Shown here piece after piece: positions 49,582-58,847 of a stretch of DNA of 64,000 nt; the first letter of the stretch is position 1; each line of letters begins with the position of its first letter. A program made the position numbers and the translations under genes. The stretch lies in NCBI RefSeq assembly GCF_031581025.1, contig NZ_JAVLCA010000007.1; one strand, given 5' to 3'. A model generated the notes under the pieces. The model did not search any database. It was not told the DNA's origin and saw only the letters and a program-made list of their open reading frames with translations. The stretch is from Salibaculum sp031581025 (GTDB taxonomy: Bacteria; Pseudomonadota; Alphaproteobacteria; Rhodobacterales; Rhodobacteraceae).

Positions 49582-51306
49582 ATGAGACACGAGGACAAGC
49601 TGCCCGTCCTCTTGCAGACAGTTCAAAGCGCGCCGCACCGGAATGCGGCCCAGCCCGTGGCCCCCGCCTGGCGGGCCGGAACCGGGGTCGAGGCCACGCG
49701 CCAGCAGGGCCGTGGGCAGGCGTGTGTCGCCGCAGGCGCAGTCGCCCCGCCCGCGGAGGAGACGCCGCGCGATCCGCTGGCCCGGCGTATCGCCGCGCTG
49801 CACCTGCCGACGCTGGCCATGGATCGCTACCTGCGCCACTGCGACCGGACGGGCGCGCCGGTGCCCCAGGATCTGCCCCTGGCGCTGGCCGTGGACGGCC
49901 CACACGGCCCCGTGCTGCATGCCACCAACCGCGCCGCGCGGCTGGCGGGGATGCGCCTGGGCGAACGGGTCGTGGACATGCGCGCGCTCTGCCCCGAGTT
50001 GCAGGTCGAGTTCGCCGATACTGCCGGCGACCGGGCGATGCTGGCGCGGCTCATGCTCTGGTGCCGCCGCTGGTGCCCCTGGACGGCCCTGGACGGCGAC
50101 ACCGGGCTGGTCATGGACACCACCGGCTCGGATCACCTCTGGGGCGGCGAGGCGGCGATGCTGCGCGACATCGAAGAGAAATTCTCGCTCATGGGCCTGT
50201 CCTGCGACCTGGCCATCGCGCCGACCCATGGCGCGGCCTGGGCGCTGTCGCGTCACGGCGGGCTGCGCGAGACCTGCCAGGGGCCCGAGCTGGCGCAGCG
50301 CATGGCGCCCCTGCCCGTCGCTGCCCTGCGGCTGACGCCGGATACGGTGCTCCTGTTGCAGCGGCTGGGGCTGAAGACCGTGGGCGATCTGGCCGCGGTG
50401 CCGCGCCGGGCGCTGGCGCGGCGCTTTGCGCGGGCCGCTCTGCCGCAGAACCCGCTGATGCGGCTGGACCAGATGATGGGGCGGCTGGCCGAGCCGGTGC
50501 AAAGCCCCGACGACCCGCCACGGTTCGCCGTGCAGTCGCGCCTGCCCGAGCCGGTGGTGGACCCCGAACCGCTGCTGCCGGAGCTGGCCCGCGAACTCTG
50601 CGCCGGGCTGGCCGCCGAGGGCATGGGCGCGCGCCGCGTCACCCTGACGCTCTATCGCACTGATGGCGAGGTCGCGGCCCTGTCCGTGACCACCGCGCGG
50701 GCCAGCCGCGCGGCCGACCACCTGCTGCGGCTTTTCGAGGGGCGGCTGGAGCGGCTCGACCCCGGCTTCGGCTTCGATCTGGTCACCCTGGAGGCCAGCG
50801 TGGTCGAGCAGCTGGACATGGTCCAGACCCGCATCGACGGCCATGTCGACCAGGACACCGAACTGGCGCGGCTGATCGACCGGCTCTCGGCGCGCTTCGG
50901 CGCCGAGCGCATCACCCGCCCCGCCCCCAAGGACAGCCTTATCCCCGAGCGCCGCGAGCGCTGGCAATCGGCCATGGTGCCCGCCGCCGAAGCGCTGGCG
51001 CCCCCGCGCAGCCCGCGCCCGCTGCGCCTGCTGGACCCGCCCGAGGAAATCCGCGTGCTCTATGCCGTGCCGGACGGCCCGCCCGTGCAATTCGTCTGGC
51101 GGCGGCTGACCCACAAGATCACGCGGTTTGCCGGGCCGGAACGGATCGCGCCGGAGTGGTGGGCCGATCGCCCCACCGCCCGGCTGCGCGATTACTACCG
51201 GATCGAGACCCAGCACGGGCGCCGCTACTGGCTGTTCCGCGAGGGACTGGCGGACGATGGCCGTGGCGGTGCGCCGCGCTGGTTCCTGCATGGGGTCTTC
51301 GCATGA
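49582..51306 (+). CDS. imuB: ImuB, Y-family DNA polymerase-like mutasome scaffold
   Basis: 574-residue polymerase-like protein that lacks the catalytic Y-family carboxylates and bridges DnaE2 to the beta clamp. The IAALHLPTLAMDRYLRH opening (about residue 70) replaces the DxxxFFAxVE motif of active enzymes. GDTGLVMDTTGSDHLWGGEAAMLRDIEEKF and the palm/finger region are typical; the C-terminal segment (GPERIAPEWWADRPTARLRDYYRIETQHGRRYWLFREG, given by APEWW and YWLFREG) is the ImuB tail. An unusual low-complexity N-terminal extension of about 65 residues precedes it, so the true start may be later than 49582. GGAGG is placed before ATG 49582. Confidence 0.92.
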   Translation: MRHEDKLPVLLQTVQSAPHRNAAQPVAPAWRAGTGVEATRQQGRGQACVAAGAVAPPAEETPRDPLARRIAALHLPTLAMDRYLRHCDRTGAPVPQDLPLALAVDGPHGPVLHATNRAARLAGMRLGERVVDMRALCPELQVEFADTAGDRAMLARLMLWCRRWCPWTALDGDTGLVMDTTGSDHLWGGEAAMLRDIEEKFSLMGLSCDLAIAPTHGAAWALSRHGGLRETCQGPELAQRMAPLPVAALRLTPDTVLLLQRLGLKTVGDLAAVPRRALARRFARAALPQNPLMRLDQMMGRLAEPVQSPDDPPRFAVQSRLPEPVVDPEPLLPELARELCAGLAAEGMGARRVTLTLYRTDGEVAALSVTTARASRAADHLLRLFEGRLERLDPGFGFDLVTLEASVVEQLDMVQTRIDGHVDQDTELARLIDRLSARFGAERITRPAPKDSLIPERRERWQSAMVPAAEALAPPRSPRPLRLLDPPEEIRVLYAVPDGPPVQFVWRRLTHKITRFAGPERIAPEWWADRPTARLRDYYRIETQHGRRYWLFREGLADDGRGGAPRWFLHGVFA

Positions 51307-51321
51307 GATGCCGCGCCATAT

Positions 51322-51371
51322 CGGGGGCTCTGCCCCCGTCGGCCATAGGCCGACTCCCCCGCGGTATTTTC
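51322..51371. repeat. Double-hairpin intergenic element, copy A
   Basis: GGGGGC/GCCCCC (51323-51337) followed directly by GTCGGCC-ATA-GGCCGAC (51338-51354) and a C-rich/AAAATACC tail on the other strand. Same design as copies at 54762 and 58766. It lies between imuB and dnaE2. Confidence 0.6.
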
Positions 51372-51396
51372 TACCCAAAGAAACGGGGCGCGCGGG

Positions 51397-54300
51397 ATGC
51401 CTGAAAACGATCATCAACATAAGCGCCGCACCCTGCCCGAGGGGGGCAATTTCACCGAGACCCCGCCCGCGCCCTTTGTCGAACTGGGGGTGGCCAGCTG
51501 CTTTTCCTTCCTGCGCGGGGCGTCCGACGCGGTGGATCTGGTGCAGGAGGCCCGGGCACAGGGGCATCATGCGCTGGGGGTCACGGACCTGAACACCTTC
51601 GCCGGGGTGGTGCGGCTGCACGTAGAGGCGAAAAAGGCCCGGCTGCGCCCGCTGATCGGGGTGCGGCTGGCACTGGTCAGCGGCGAGGCCTTCCTGGCCT
51701 ATCCGACGGACCGTGCCGCCTATGGCCGCCTGTCGCGGTTGCTGTCGAAGGGCAAGATGCAGGACACCGAGGGCCGCTGGCAGGCCAAGGGCGCCTGCGA
51801 CATCACCCTGGCCGACCTTGCCGCGCATTGCGACGGCGTGATCCTGATCGCCGTGCCGCCCGAGAACCTCGACGGGTTTGCCCGCGCCCTGCCGGGCCTG
51901 AAACGGCGGCTGCCGGGGCTGGCCTACCTGGCGGCCTCTTACCTGTATCGCGGCGACGACCGGGCGCGGATAAACCGGCTGGACCGGATCGCGGGGCAGC
52001 ACGGGCTGCGCCTGCTGGCCACCAACGACGTGCACTACCACGCAGCCAATCGCCGCCCGCTGCAGGACGTCATGACCTGCATCCGCGAAAAGACCACGCT
52101 GGCCCGTGCCGGGGCGCTGCTGCATCCCAATGCCGAACGGCACCTGAAATCCCCCGCCGAGATGGCACGCCTGTTCCGCGAATGGCCCCATGCCATCGCC
52201 GCCACCCGCGCCGTGGCCGATGCGATTTCCTTCGATCTGGGCCAGCTGGCCTATGAGTATCCGCGCGAGGTCATCCCCGCCGAGACGACGCCCCAGGCCT
52301 ATCTCGAAGACCTGACCTGGGCGGGCGCGGCGCGACGCTATCCGGACGGGGTGCCGGTGGCGACCCGCGCCACCCTGGAAAAGGAACTGGCGCTGATCGG
52401 CAAGCTGGACATCGCGCGCTATTTCCTGACCATCCATGACATTATCAACTTCGCACGCCAAGGCGTTGAAAAGCCAATTCTTTGCCAGGGTCGCGGATCG
52501 GCCGCGAATTCCGCTGTCTGCTATGTGCTGGGCATCACGGCGGTGGACCCGGCCCGGCACCAGCTTCTGTTCGAACGCTTCATCTCGGAAGAACGCAAGG
52601 AGCCGCCCGATATCGACGTGGATTTCGAACACGAGCGCCGCGAGGAGGTGATCCAGCACATCTATGACAAGTATGGCCGCGACCGCGCCGGGCTCTGTGC
52701 GACCGTGATCCATTACCGCCCGCGCTCGGCCGTGCGCGAGGTGGGCAAGGTCATGGGCCTGTCCGAGGATATCACCGCCGCCCTGGCCAAGACGATCTGG
52801 GGCAGCTGGGGCAAGGACGTGGGCGCCGATCACCTGGCCGAGGCCGGGCTGGACCCTGCCGACCCGCTGATCCGGCGCACGGTTCTGCTGGCGCAGCAGC
52901 TGGTGGGCATGCCGCGCCACCTGTCCCAGCACGTGGGCGGCTTCGTGCTGACCGACGGGCCGCTGGTGGAGACCGTGCCCATCGGCAACGGCGCCATGGC
53001 GGACCGCTCCTTCATCGAGTGGGACAAGGACGATATCGACGCGCTGGGAATCCTCAAGGTGGATATCCTGGCCCTGGGGATGCTGACCTGCATCCGCAAG
53101 TGTTTCGACCTGATTTCAGCGCACTACGGGCAGGACTTCACCCTTGCGGATGTGCCGCAGGACGACCCGCGCGTCTATGACATGCTGTGCCGCGGCGATT
53201 CCATCGGCGTCTTCCAGGTGGAAAGCCGGGCGCAGATGAACATGCTGCCGCGCCTGCGCCCGCGCGTATTCTACGACCTGGTGATCGAGGTTGCCATCGT
53301 CCGCCCCGGCCCGATCCAGGGCGACATGGTCCACCCCTACCTGCGGCGCCGCAACGGCGAGGAAGAGGTCAGTTATCCCGCCCCCGGCGCGCCCCATGAC
53401 CCGGCGGAACTCAAGCATATCCTGGGCCGCACCCTGGGCGTGCCGATCTTCCAGGAACAGGCCATGAAGATCGCGATCGAGGCGGCGGAGTTCTCGCCCG
53501 CCGAGGCGAACGAGCTGCGCAAGGCCCTGGCGACCTTCCGCGCGCGCGGCAGCATCGACACCCTGCAGGACAAGATGATCGGGCGCATGGTCGCGCGCGG
53601 CTACGAAGAGGATTTCGCCCGGCGCTGCTTCGACCAGATCAAGGGCTTCGGCGAATACGGCTTTCCCGAAAGCCACGCGGCCAGCTTCGCCCTGCTGGTC
53701 TATGTCTCGAGCTGGCTGAAATGCCATTACCCGGCGGCCTTTGCCGCCGCGCTGCTCAATTCCCAGCCCATGGGCTTCTACGCCCCGGCCCAGATCGTGC
53801 GCGATGCCCGCGACCATGGCGTGACCGTGCGCCCCCCGGATGCGAATTTTTCCCAATGGGACAATACCCTGGAACCCGATGCTGACGGCATGGCCCTGCG
53901 CCTGGGCCTGCGCCAGATCAGCGGGCTGCGCGCCGGGGCGGCGGCGCGGCTGCTGGCCGCGCGCGACGCGCCTTACGCCGACCTCGGGGCGTTGCAGACC
54001 CGCGCCGGGCTGCGCGGCGCCGAGATCCGCAAGCTGGCCGAGGCGGATGCGCTGCGTTCGCTGTTTCTGGATCGCCGCCAGGCCTTGTGGGAGGCCAAGG
54101 CGCTGAAGGACGCCCCCGATCTGCCGCTGTTCAACGGCGCGGCGGACGAGGGCGCCGAGCCGCCGGTGCCCCTGCCCGACATGCCCGTGACCGAACAGGT
54201 CGTGGCCGATTACCAGACATTGCGCCTGTCGCTGAAGGCGCACCCGCTGTCCTTTTTGCGCGCCGCGCTGGCCCGGCAGGGCTACGCGGCCTGCGCCGAC

Positions 54301-54699
54301 CTGGCCGACAGCGGCAACGGGCAGGCGGTGCGGCTGGCCGGGCTGGTGCTGATCCGCCAGCGGCCCGGCTCGGCCAAGGGGGTCTGCTTCATCACGCTGG
54401 AGGACGAGACCGGCACCGCCAACCTGGTGGTCTGGCCAAAGGTGCTGGCGCGGTATCGCAAGGTGGTGATGCAGGCGCGGCTGCTGGTGGTGCACGGGTA
54501 TGTCCAGCGCGACGTGGACATCATCCACGTGGTGGCCCAGCATCTGGAAGATCGAACGGATGCGCTGCAGCGGCTCGCGCCCGACGGGCTGACGCCGCAG
54601 CTGTCGCGCGCTGACGAGGTCACGCGCCCCCTGCCCGGGCCCGGCGCGTCCCATCCGCGAAACGCGCAGATCATCCCCAAGAGTCGCGACTTTCACTAG
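51397..54699 (+). CDS. dnaE2: Error-prone DNA polymerase III alpha subunit
   Basis: 1100-residue C-family polymerase for SOS translesion synthesis. PHP domain at the N-terminus (VELGVASCFSFLRGASDAVDLVQEA and LGVTDLNTF), palm with catalytic aspartates in PPDIDVDFEHERREEVIQHIYDKYGRDRAGLCATVI (quoted by DIDVDFEHERR), FLTDGPLVETVPIG, and the helix-hairpin-helix/OB part (VRLAGLVLIRQRPGSAKGVCFITLEDETGTANLVVW by ITLEDETG). The family C-terminus NAQIIPKSRDFH is intact. The start may be at 51397 or a few codons later. It ends the imuA-imuB-dnaE2 cassette. Confidence 0.95.
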   Translation: MPENDHQHKRRTLPEGGNFTETPPAPFVELGVASCFSFLRGASDAVDLVQEARAQGHHALGVTDLNTFAGVVRLHVEAKKARLRPLIGVRLALVSGEAFLAYPTDRAAYGRLSRLLSKGKMQDTEGRWQAKGACDITLADLAAHCDGVILIAVPPENLDGFARALPGLKRRLPGLAYLAASYLYRGDDRARINRLDRIAGQHGLRLLATNDVHYHAANRRPLQDVMTCIREKTTLARAGALLHPNAERHLKSPAEMARLFREWPHAIAATRAVADAISFDLGQLAYEYPREVIPAETTPQAYLEDLTWAGAARRYPDGVPVATRATLEKELALIGKLDIARYFLTIHDIINFARQGVEKPILCQGRGSAANSAVCYVLGITAVDPARHQLLFERFISEERKEPPDIDVDFEHERREEVIQHIYDKYGRDRAGLCATVIHYRPRSAVREVGKVMGLSEDITAALAKTIWGSWGKDVGADHLAEAGLDPADPLIRRTVLLAQQLVGMPRHLSQHVGGFVLTDGPLVETVPIGNGAMADRSFIEWDKDDIDALGILKVDILALGMLTCIRKCFDLISAHYGQDFTLADVPQDDPRVYDMLCRGDSIGVFQVESRAQMNMLPRLRPRVFYDLVIEVAIVRPGPIQGDMVHPYLRRRNGEEEVSYPAPGAPHDPAELKHILGRTLGVPIFQEQAMKIAIEAAEFSPAEANELRKALATFRARGSIDTLQDKMIGRMVARGYEEDFARRCFDQIKGFGEYGFPESHAASFALLVYVSSWLKCHYPAAFAAALLNSQPMGFYAPAQIVRDARDHGVTVRPPDANFSQWDNTLEPDADGMALRLGLRQISGLRAGAAARLLAARDAPYADLGALQTRAGLRGAEIRKLAEADALRSLFLDRRQALWEAKALKDAPDLPLFNGAADEGAEPPVPLPDMPVTEQVVADYQTLRLSLKAHPLSFLRAALARQGYAACADLADSGNGQAVRLAGLVLIRQRPGSAKGVCFITLEDETGTANLVVWPKVLARYRKVVMQARLLVVHGYVQRDVDIIHVVAQHLEDRTDALQRLAPDGLTPQLSRADEVTRPLPGPGASHPRNAQIIPKSRDFH

Positions 54700-54761
54700 C
54701 GCCAGCACCCGCCCGGCCCGGGCGCGATACCGGCACCCAGGCCGCGTTTCTTCGGACCCGG

Positions 54762-54810
54762 AAATATCCCGGGGTGAATTGGCCGCAGGCCAAGAGGGGC
54801 AGCGCCCCTC
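54762..54810. repeat. Double-hairpin intergenic element, copy B
   Basis: AAATATCCCGGGGTGAA leads into TTGGCC-GCA-GGCCAA (54779-54793) and GAGGGGC-AGC-GCCCCTC (54794-54810). It lies between the convergent dnaE2 and fdsD genes; its second stem reaches the fdsD stop codon and may serve as transcription end for both. Confidence 0.6.
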
Positions 54811-55033
54811 AGGCCTTTTCCTTCTCGGCCAGCACGCGTTCGGCGCCCGCCCGGGCCAGCGGGGTCAGCCCCTCGCCGCCGGCCTCGAGATGCGCGCGCA
54901 GCTGCTCCAGCATCCGCGGCTCCCAGAAATCGCCAAGGTGCGCGGCCACGCGCCCTGCCTTGTCCGCCTCGGGCTGGCTTTCGAAGAACGTGGCGATCTG
55001 GTTCGCCATCCGGACCATCTTCTCAGGCGACAT
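54809..55033 (-). CDS. fdsD: Formate dehydrogenase delta subunit
   Basis: 74-residue subunit of the NAD-dependent molybdenum formate dehydrogenase. Family features are MVRMANQIATFFESQP at the start and AVAAHLGDFWEPRM-type helix (here AAHLGDFWEPRMLEQLRAHL), ending in LAEKEKA. GAGGAGG lies ahead of two ATGs; the one at 55033 has better spacing and overlaps fdhD by 11 bases. FdsD aids assembly and activity of the complex in other bacteria. Last gene of the operon. Confidence 0.92.
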   Translation of the reverse strand: MSPEKMVRMANQIATFFESQPEADKAGRVAAHLGDFWEPRMLEQLRAHLEAGGEGLTPLARAGAERVLAEKEKA

Positions 55034-55823
55034 CGTCATCCTCCTCTGTCACCCGCTCGGCATGGGTGAATATCTCGAATGTCTCGTCCCGCGCCAGCGC
55101 GATCAGGGTCAGCCCCGCGGCCTCGGCGGTGCGCACCGCCAGCGTGGTCGGTGCCGAGACGGCGGCGATCACGCTCGCTCCGGCCATCGCGGCCTTCTGG
55201 ACCATCTCGACCGAGACACGGCTGGTCAGCACCACCATCCCCGCGCTGCAATCGCCCATGGCACCGATCAGCTTGTCCAGCGCATTGTGCCGGCCCACGT
55301 CCTCGCGCACTGCCACGATCCCCTCACCGGGCCGATAGAGCCCGGCCCCGTGCACCGCGCGGGTGCGGTCGTGCAGGGCCTGGCCCGCCCGCAGCGCGGC
55401 CATGGCGCGGGTCACGTCCGGGGCCGCGACGCGCACCCCCTCGCGGACCACCGGCAAGGCGCGCACCACCTGGTCGAGGCTGTCCACACCGCAGAGCCCG
55501 CAGCCCACCGGCCCCGTCATCGCCCGGCGACGGGCCATCAGCGCGGCGGCACGATCTTCGGGCAGCCACATGCGCACCTCGATACCGGTGGCATGGGTCA
55601 CGACCTCGGGGGCCTCCTCGATCTCGTCGCTCTTGGCCAGCCCCTCGGTCACCGTGAAGCCGCGCCCGAAGTCCGCCAGATCGGCGGGCGTGGCCATCAT
55701 CACCGCCTGGGTGGTGCCGTTGTAGACCAGCGCGACCGGCACCTCCTCGGGCAGCGCCCGGGTGCCGGCAACCGCGCGCCCCGCCTGCATCACCCGCGTG
55801 CTGGCCGCGCCCGCGCCCGTCAT
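55023..55823 (-). CDS. fdhD: Formate dehydrogenase accessory sulfurtransferase FdhD (FdsC)
   Basis: 266-residue protein transferring sulfur from a cysteine desulfurase to the molybdenum cofactor so that formate dehydrogenase becomes active. The essential cysteine loop is GPVGCGLCGVDSLDQV near residue 107. Other blocks: VPVALVYNGTTQAVMMATPADLADFGRGF and GIVAVREDVGRHNALDKLIGA. Start at 55823 overlaps the fdsA stop by four bases. In Rhodobacter/Cupriavidus operons it is named FdsC. Confidence 0.95.
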   Translation of the reverse strand: MTGAGAASTRVMQAGRAVAGTRALPEEVPVALVYNGTTQAVMMATPADLADFGRGFTVTEGLAKSDEIEEAPEVVTHATGIEVRMWLPEDRAAALMARRRAMTGPVGCGLCGVDSLDQVVRALPVVREGVRVAAPDVTRAMAALRAGQALHDRTRAVHGAGLYRPGEGIVAVREDVGRHNALDKLIGAMGDCSAGMVVLTSRVSVEMVQKAAMAGASVIAAVSAPTTLAVRTAEAAGLTLIALARDETFEIFTHAERVTEEDDDVA

Positions 55824-58735
55824 TCCGCCGCCGGAAGGATCCGCCGCGATTGCGCGGCCTGGGCCTCGTAGTCCTCCTGCCACTCGGTCGGCCCGTTCGA
55901 GGGGCTGACCTGCACCGCCGTCACCTTGTATTCCGGGCAGTTCGTCGCCCAGTCGGAATAGTCCGAGGTGATCACATTGGCCTGCGTGCCCGGATGGTGG
56001 AAGGTGGTATAGACAACCCCCGGGCTGACCCGGTCGGTGAGCGTCGCGCGCAGGGTGGTTTCGCCCGAGCGGCTGGCCAGCTTGACGAAATCGCCCTCGG
56101 TCACACCGCGCACTTCGGCGTCATGGGGATGGATTTCCAGCAGGTCTTCCTCGTGCCAGACGACATTGGCCGTCCGGCGCGTCTGGGCGCCCACGTTGTA
56201 TTGCGACAGGATGCGCCCCGTCGTCAGCAACAGCGGAAAGCGCGGGCCGGTCTTTTCATCCGTGGCCACGTATTCGGTGATCATGAAGCGGCCCTTGCCG
56301 CGCACGAACCCGTCGACATGCATCAGCGGCGTGCCCTCGGGATGCGCCTCGTCGCAGGGCCACTGGACGCTGCCCTTTTGATCCAGCACCTCGTAGGAAA
56401 CACCCGAAAAAGACGGGGTGGTGGCCGAAATCTCGTCCATGATCTGGCTGGGGTGGGTATAGGTCCAGCCCGGGCGCCCGGCCTGTTGCAACATGGCATT
56501 GGCCAGAAGCTGCGTGACCTCCCAGTCGGCATAGCCGTTGCGCGGCTTCATCACCTCGCGCACGCGGTTGATGCGGCGTTCGGCATTGGTGAAGGTGCCC
56601 TCTTTTTCCAGGAAGGTCGAGCCGGGCAGGAAGACATGGGCGTAATTCGCCGTCTCGTTAAGGAAGAGGTCATGCACGATGACGCAGTCCATGGCCGCCA
56701 GCCCTGCGGCGACGTGTTTCGTGTCCGGGTCCGATTGCAGGATGTCCTCGCCCTGGCAATACAGCCCCTTGAAGGTGCCCTCGACGGCCGCATCCAGCAT
56801 GTTGGGAATGCGCAGTCCGGGTTCGGCGTCGATCTCGACGCCCCAGGCCTGCTTGAAGATGTCGCGGACCTCCGAATTCTTGACGTGGCGATACCCCGGC
56901 AGCTCGTGCGGGAAAGACCCCATGTCGCAGGACCCCTGCACGTTGTTCTGCCCGCGCAACGGGTTCACCCCCATGCCGTTGCCGCCGACATTGCCGGTCA
57001 GCATCGCGAGGTTGGCGATGGCCATCACGGTGGTCGACCCCTGGCTGTGCTCGGTCACACCGAGGCCGTAGTAGATCGAGCCGCGCCCGCCGGTGGCATA
57101 GGTGCGCGCCGCCGCGCGCAGATCCTCCGCCGGCACGCCGGTCAGCATCTCGGTGGCCTCGGGGCCATGGCGCGGGTCGCTGACGAACTCGACGTAGTGC
57201 TGGAACTCCTCCCAGTCGCAGCGGTCGCGGATATAGGCCTCATCATGAAGGCCCTCGGTGACGATCACATGGGCCAGCGCCGTGACCACGGCCACATTGG
57301 TGCCCGGGCGCAGCGGCAGGTGATGCGCCGCCTCGACGTGGCTGGACCGGACCAGGTCGATGCGGCGCGGGTCGATCACGATCAGCTTGGCGCCCTGGCG
57401 CAGGCGCTTTTTCAACCGGCTCGCAAAGACCGGGTGGCCATCGGTAGGGTTGGCGCCGATGACGATGGCGACATCGGTTTCCTCGACGGAATCGAAGTCC
57501 TGCGTCCCCGCACTGGTGCCATAGGTCTGGCCCAGGCCATAGCCCGTGGGCGAATGGCAGACCCGGGCGCAGGTGTCGGTGTTGTTGTTGCCGAAGACCG
57601 CGCGCGCCATCTTCTGCACCAGGAAGGTTTCCTCGTTGGTGCAGCGCGACGAGGTGATAACGCCGATGGACTTCTGGCCATGGGTCTCCTGCAACCCGCG
57701 CATCTTCCGCGCGGCAAAGCCGATCGCCTCGTCCCAGCTGACCTCGCGCCAGGGCTCATCGATCCGATCCCGGATCATGGGGTTCAGAATACGGTCGGAA
57801 TGGCTGGCATAGCCATAGGCAAAGCGGCCCTTGACGCAGGAATGCCCCCGGTTCGCCTTGCCGTGCTTGTAGGGCACCATGCGCACCAGCTCGTCGCCCT
57901 GCAACTCGGCCTTGAAGGAACAGCCCACCCCGCAGTAGGCACAGGTCGTCACGACCGAGCGTTCCGGCGTGCCCAGCTCGATCACGGATTTCTCCTGCAG
58001 GGTCGCGGTCGGGCAGGCCTGCACACAGGCCCCGCAGCTGACGCAATCCGAGGTCAGGAAATCGTCCAGCGCGCCGCCGGCCGACACCCGGCTGTCAAAG
58101 CCGCGGCCCTCTATGGTCAGGGCAAAGGTTCCCTGCACTTCCTCGCAGGCCCGCACGCAGCGGCTGCAAACAATGCATTTGGAGGGATCATAGGTGAAAT
58201 AGGGGTTGGACTCGTCCTTGGGCATATACTGCGGGTTCGCGTCCCCGCCCGTATCGCGCGCCTCGAAGTGGTTGACGAAGCCGCCTGCCTCGGGCTTCTC
58301 GTAGCGCACATCGCGCAGGCCCACGGCGCCGGCCATGTCCTGCAACTCGCAGTCGCCATTGGCCGCGCAGGTCAGGCAATCCAAGGGATGATCGGAAATG
58401 TACAATTCCATCACCCCCTTGCGCGTCTTGCGCACCTTGGGCGATTGGGTATGCACAACCATGCCCTCGGCCACCGGCGTCGTGCAAGAGGCGGGCGTGC
58501 CGCGCCGTCCCTCGATTTCCACCACGCAAAGCCGGCAGGAGCCGAAGGCCTCCAGGCTGTCGGTGGCGCAGAGCTTGGGCACCTGGATGCCCGCCTCGGC
58601 GCTGGCGCGCATCACGGATGTCCCCTCGGGCACCTGCACCTCGAAGCCGTCGATGCTCAGCGTGACGGTCTTGCCGGACTGCGACGCGGGCGTGCCCATG
58701 TCCATCTCGTCGTGGGGAATGACAAAATCCTTCAT
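55820..58735 (-). CDS. fdsA: NAD-dependent formate dehydrogenase alpha (molybdenum catalytic) subunit
   Basis: 971-residue catalytic subunit oxidising formate to carbon dioxide. N-terminal [2Fe-2S] domain (LCATDSLEAFGSCRLCVVEIEG and ASCTTP), NuoG-type His/Cys cluster (HPLDCLTCAANGDCELQ), two [4Fe-4S] ferredoxin clusters (CIVCSRCVRACEE and CVSCGACVQACP), and the bis-MGD domain starting CAYCGVGCSF. The active-site Cys lies in RVCHSPTGYGLGQTYG, followed by the His needed for formate oxidation. C-terminal domain blocks include QYNVGAQTRRTANVVW and TFHHPGTQANVIT. Start at 58735 follows GGGAG. Not selenocysteine dependent. Confidence 0.96.
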   Translation of the reverse strand: MKDFVIPHDEMDMGTPASQSGKTVTLSIDGFEVQVPEGTSVMRASAEAGIQVPKLCATDSLEAFGSCRLCVVEIEGRRGTPASCTTPVAEGMVVHTQSPKVRKTRKGVMELYISDHPLDCLTCAANGDCELQDMAGAVGLRDVRYEKPEAGGFVNHFEARDTGGDANPQYMPKDESNPYFTYDPSKCIVCSRCVRACEEVQGTFALTIEGRGFDSRVSAGGALDDFLTSDCVSCGACVQACPTATLQEKSVIELGTPERSVVTTCAYCGVGCSFKAELQGDELVRMVPYKHGKANRGHSCVKGRFAYGYASHSDRILNPMIRDRIDEPWREVSWDEAIGFAARKMRGLQETHGQKSIGVITSSRCTNEETFLVQKMARAVFGNNNTDTCARVCHSPTGYGLGQTYGTSAGTQDFDSVEETDVAIVIGANPTDGHPVFASRLKKRLRQGAKLIVIDPRRIDLVRSSHVEAAHHLPLRPGTNVAVVTALAHVIVTEGLHDEAYIRDRCDWEEFQHYVEFVSDPRHGPEATEMLTGVPAEDLRAAARTYATGGRGSIYYGLGVTEHSQGSTTVMAIANLAMLTGNVGGNGMGVNPLRGQNNVQGSCDMGSFPHELPGYRHVKNSEVRDIFKQAWGVEIDAEPGLRIPNMLDAAVEGTFKGLYCQGEDILQSDPDTKHVAAGLAAMDCVIVHDLFLNETANYAHVFLPGSTFLEKEGTFTNAERRINRVREVMKPRNGYADWEVTQLLANAMLQQAGRPGWTYTHPSQIMDEISATTPSFSGVSYEVLDQKGSVQWPCDEAHPEGTPLMHVDGFVRGKGRFMITEYVATDEKTGPRFPLLLTTGRILSQYNVGAQTRRTANVVWHEEDLLEIHPHDAEVRGVTEGDFVKLASRSGETTLRATLTDRVSPGVVYTTFHHPGTQANVITSDYSDWATNCPEYKVTAVQVSPSNGPTEWQEDYEAQAAQSRRILPAAE

Positions 58736-58765
58736 CGCATCGCTCCCGTCTTCATCTTGGCCTGT

Positions 58766-58815
58766 AAACTCCGGGGGGAGTCGCCGCCTTGGCGGCGACG
58801 GGGGGCTGGCCCCCC
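58766..58815. repeat. Double-hairpin intergenic element, copy C
   Basis: CCGGGGGGA is followed by GTCGCCGCC-TT-GGCGGCGAC (58780-58799) and GGGGGGC-TG-GCCCCCC (58800-58815); a further ATTTGC/GCAAAT stem lies at about 58825. The element is between fdsB and fdsA inside the operon, so it would affect the mRNA rather than end it. Confidence 0.6.
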
Positions 58816-58847
58816 ATCGGTCGGATTTGCGCAGCAAATTCGAAACA

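Noticed and set aside
48856..52932. A 1358-codon open frame on the minus strand opposite imuA, imuB and dnaE2
   Set aside because: It is antisense to three well-recognised genes, has a repetitive Arg/Gln/His/Gly composition and shows no domain; it results from GC-rich third codon positions.
55820..58735. NuoG (complex I) identity for the large iron-sulfur protein
   Set aside because: A full bis-MGD domain with active-site Cys, the adjacent fdhD and fdsD genes, and the absence of other nuo genes show it is formate dehydrogenase.
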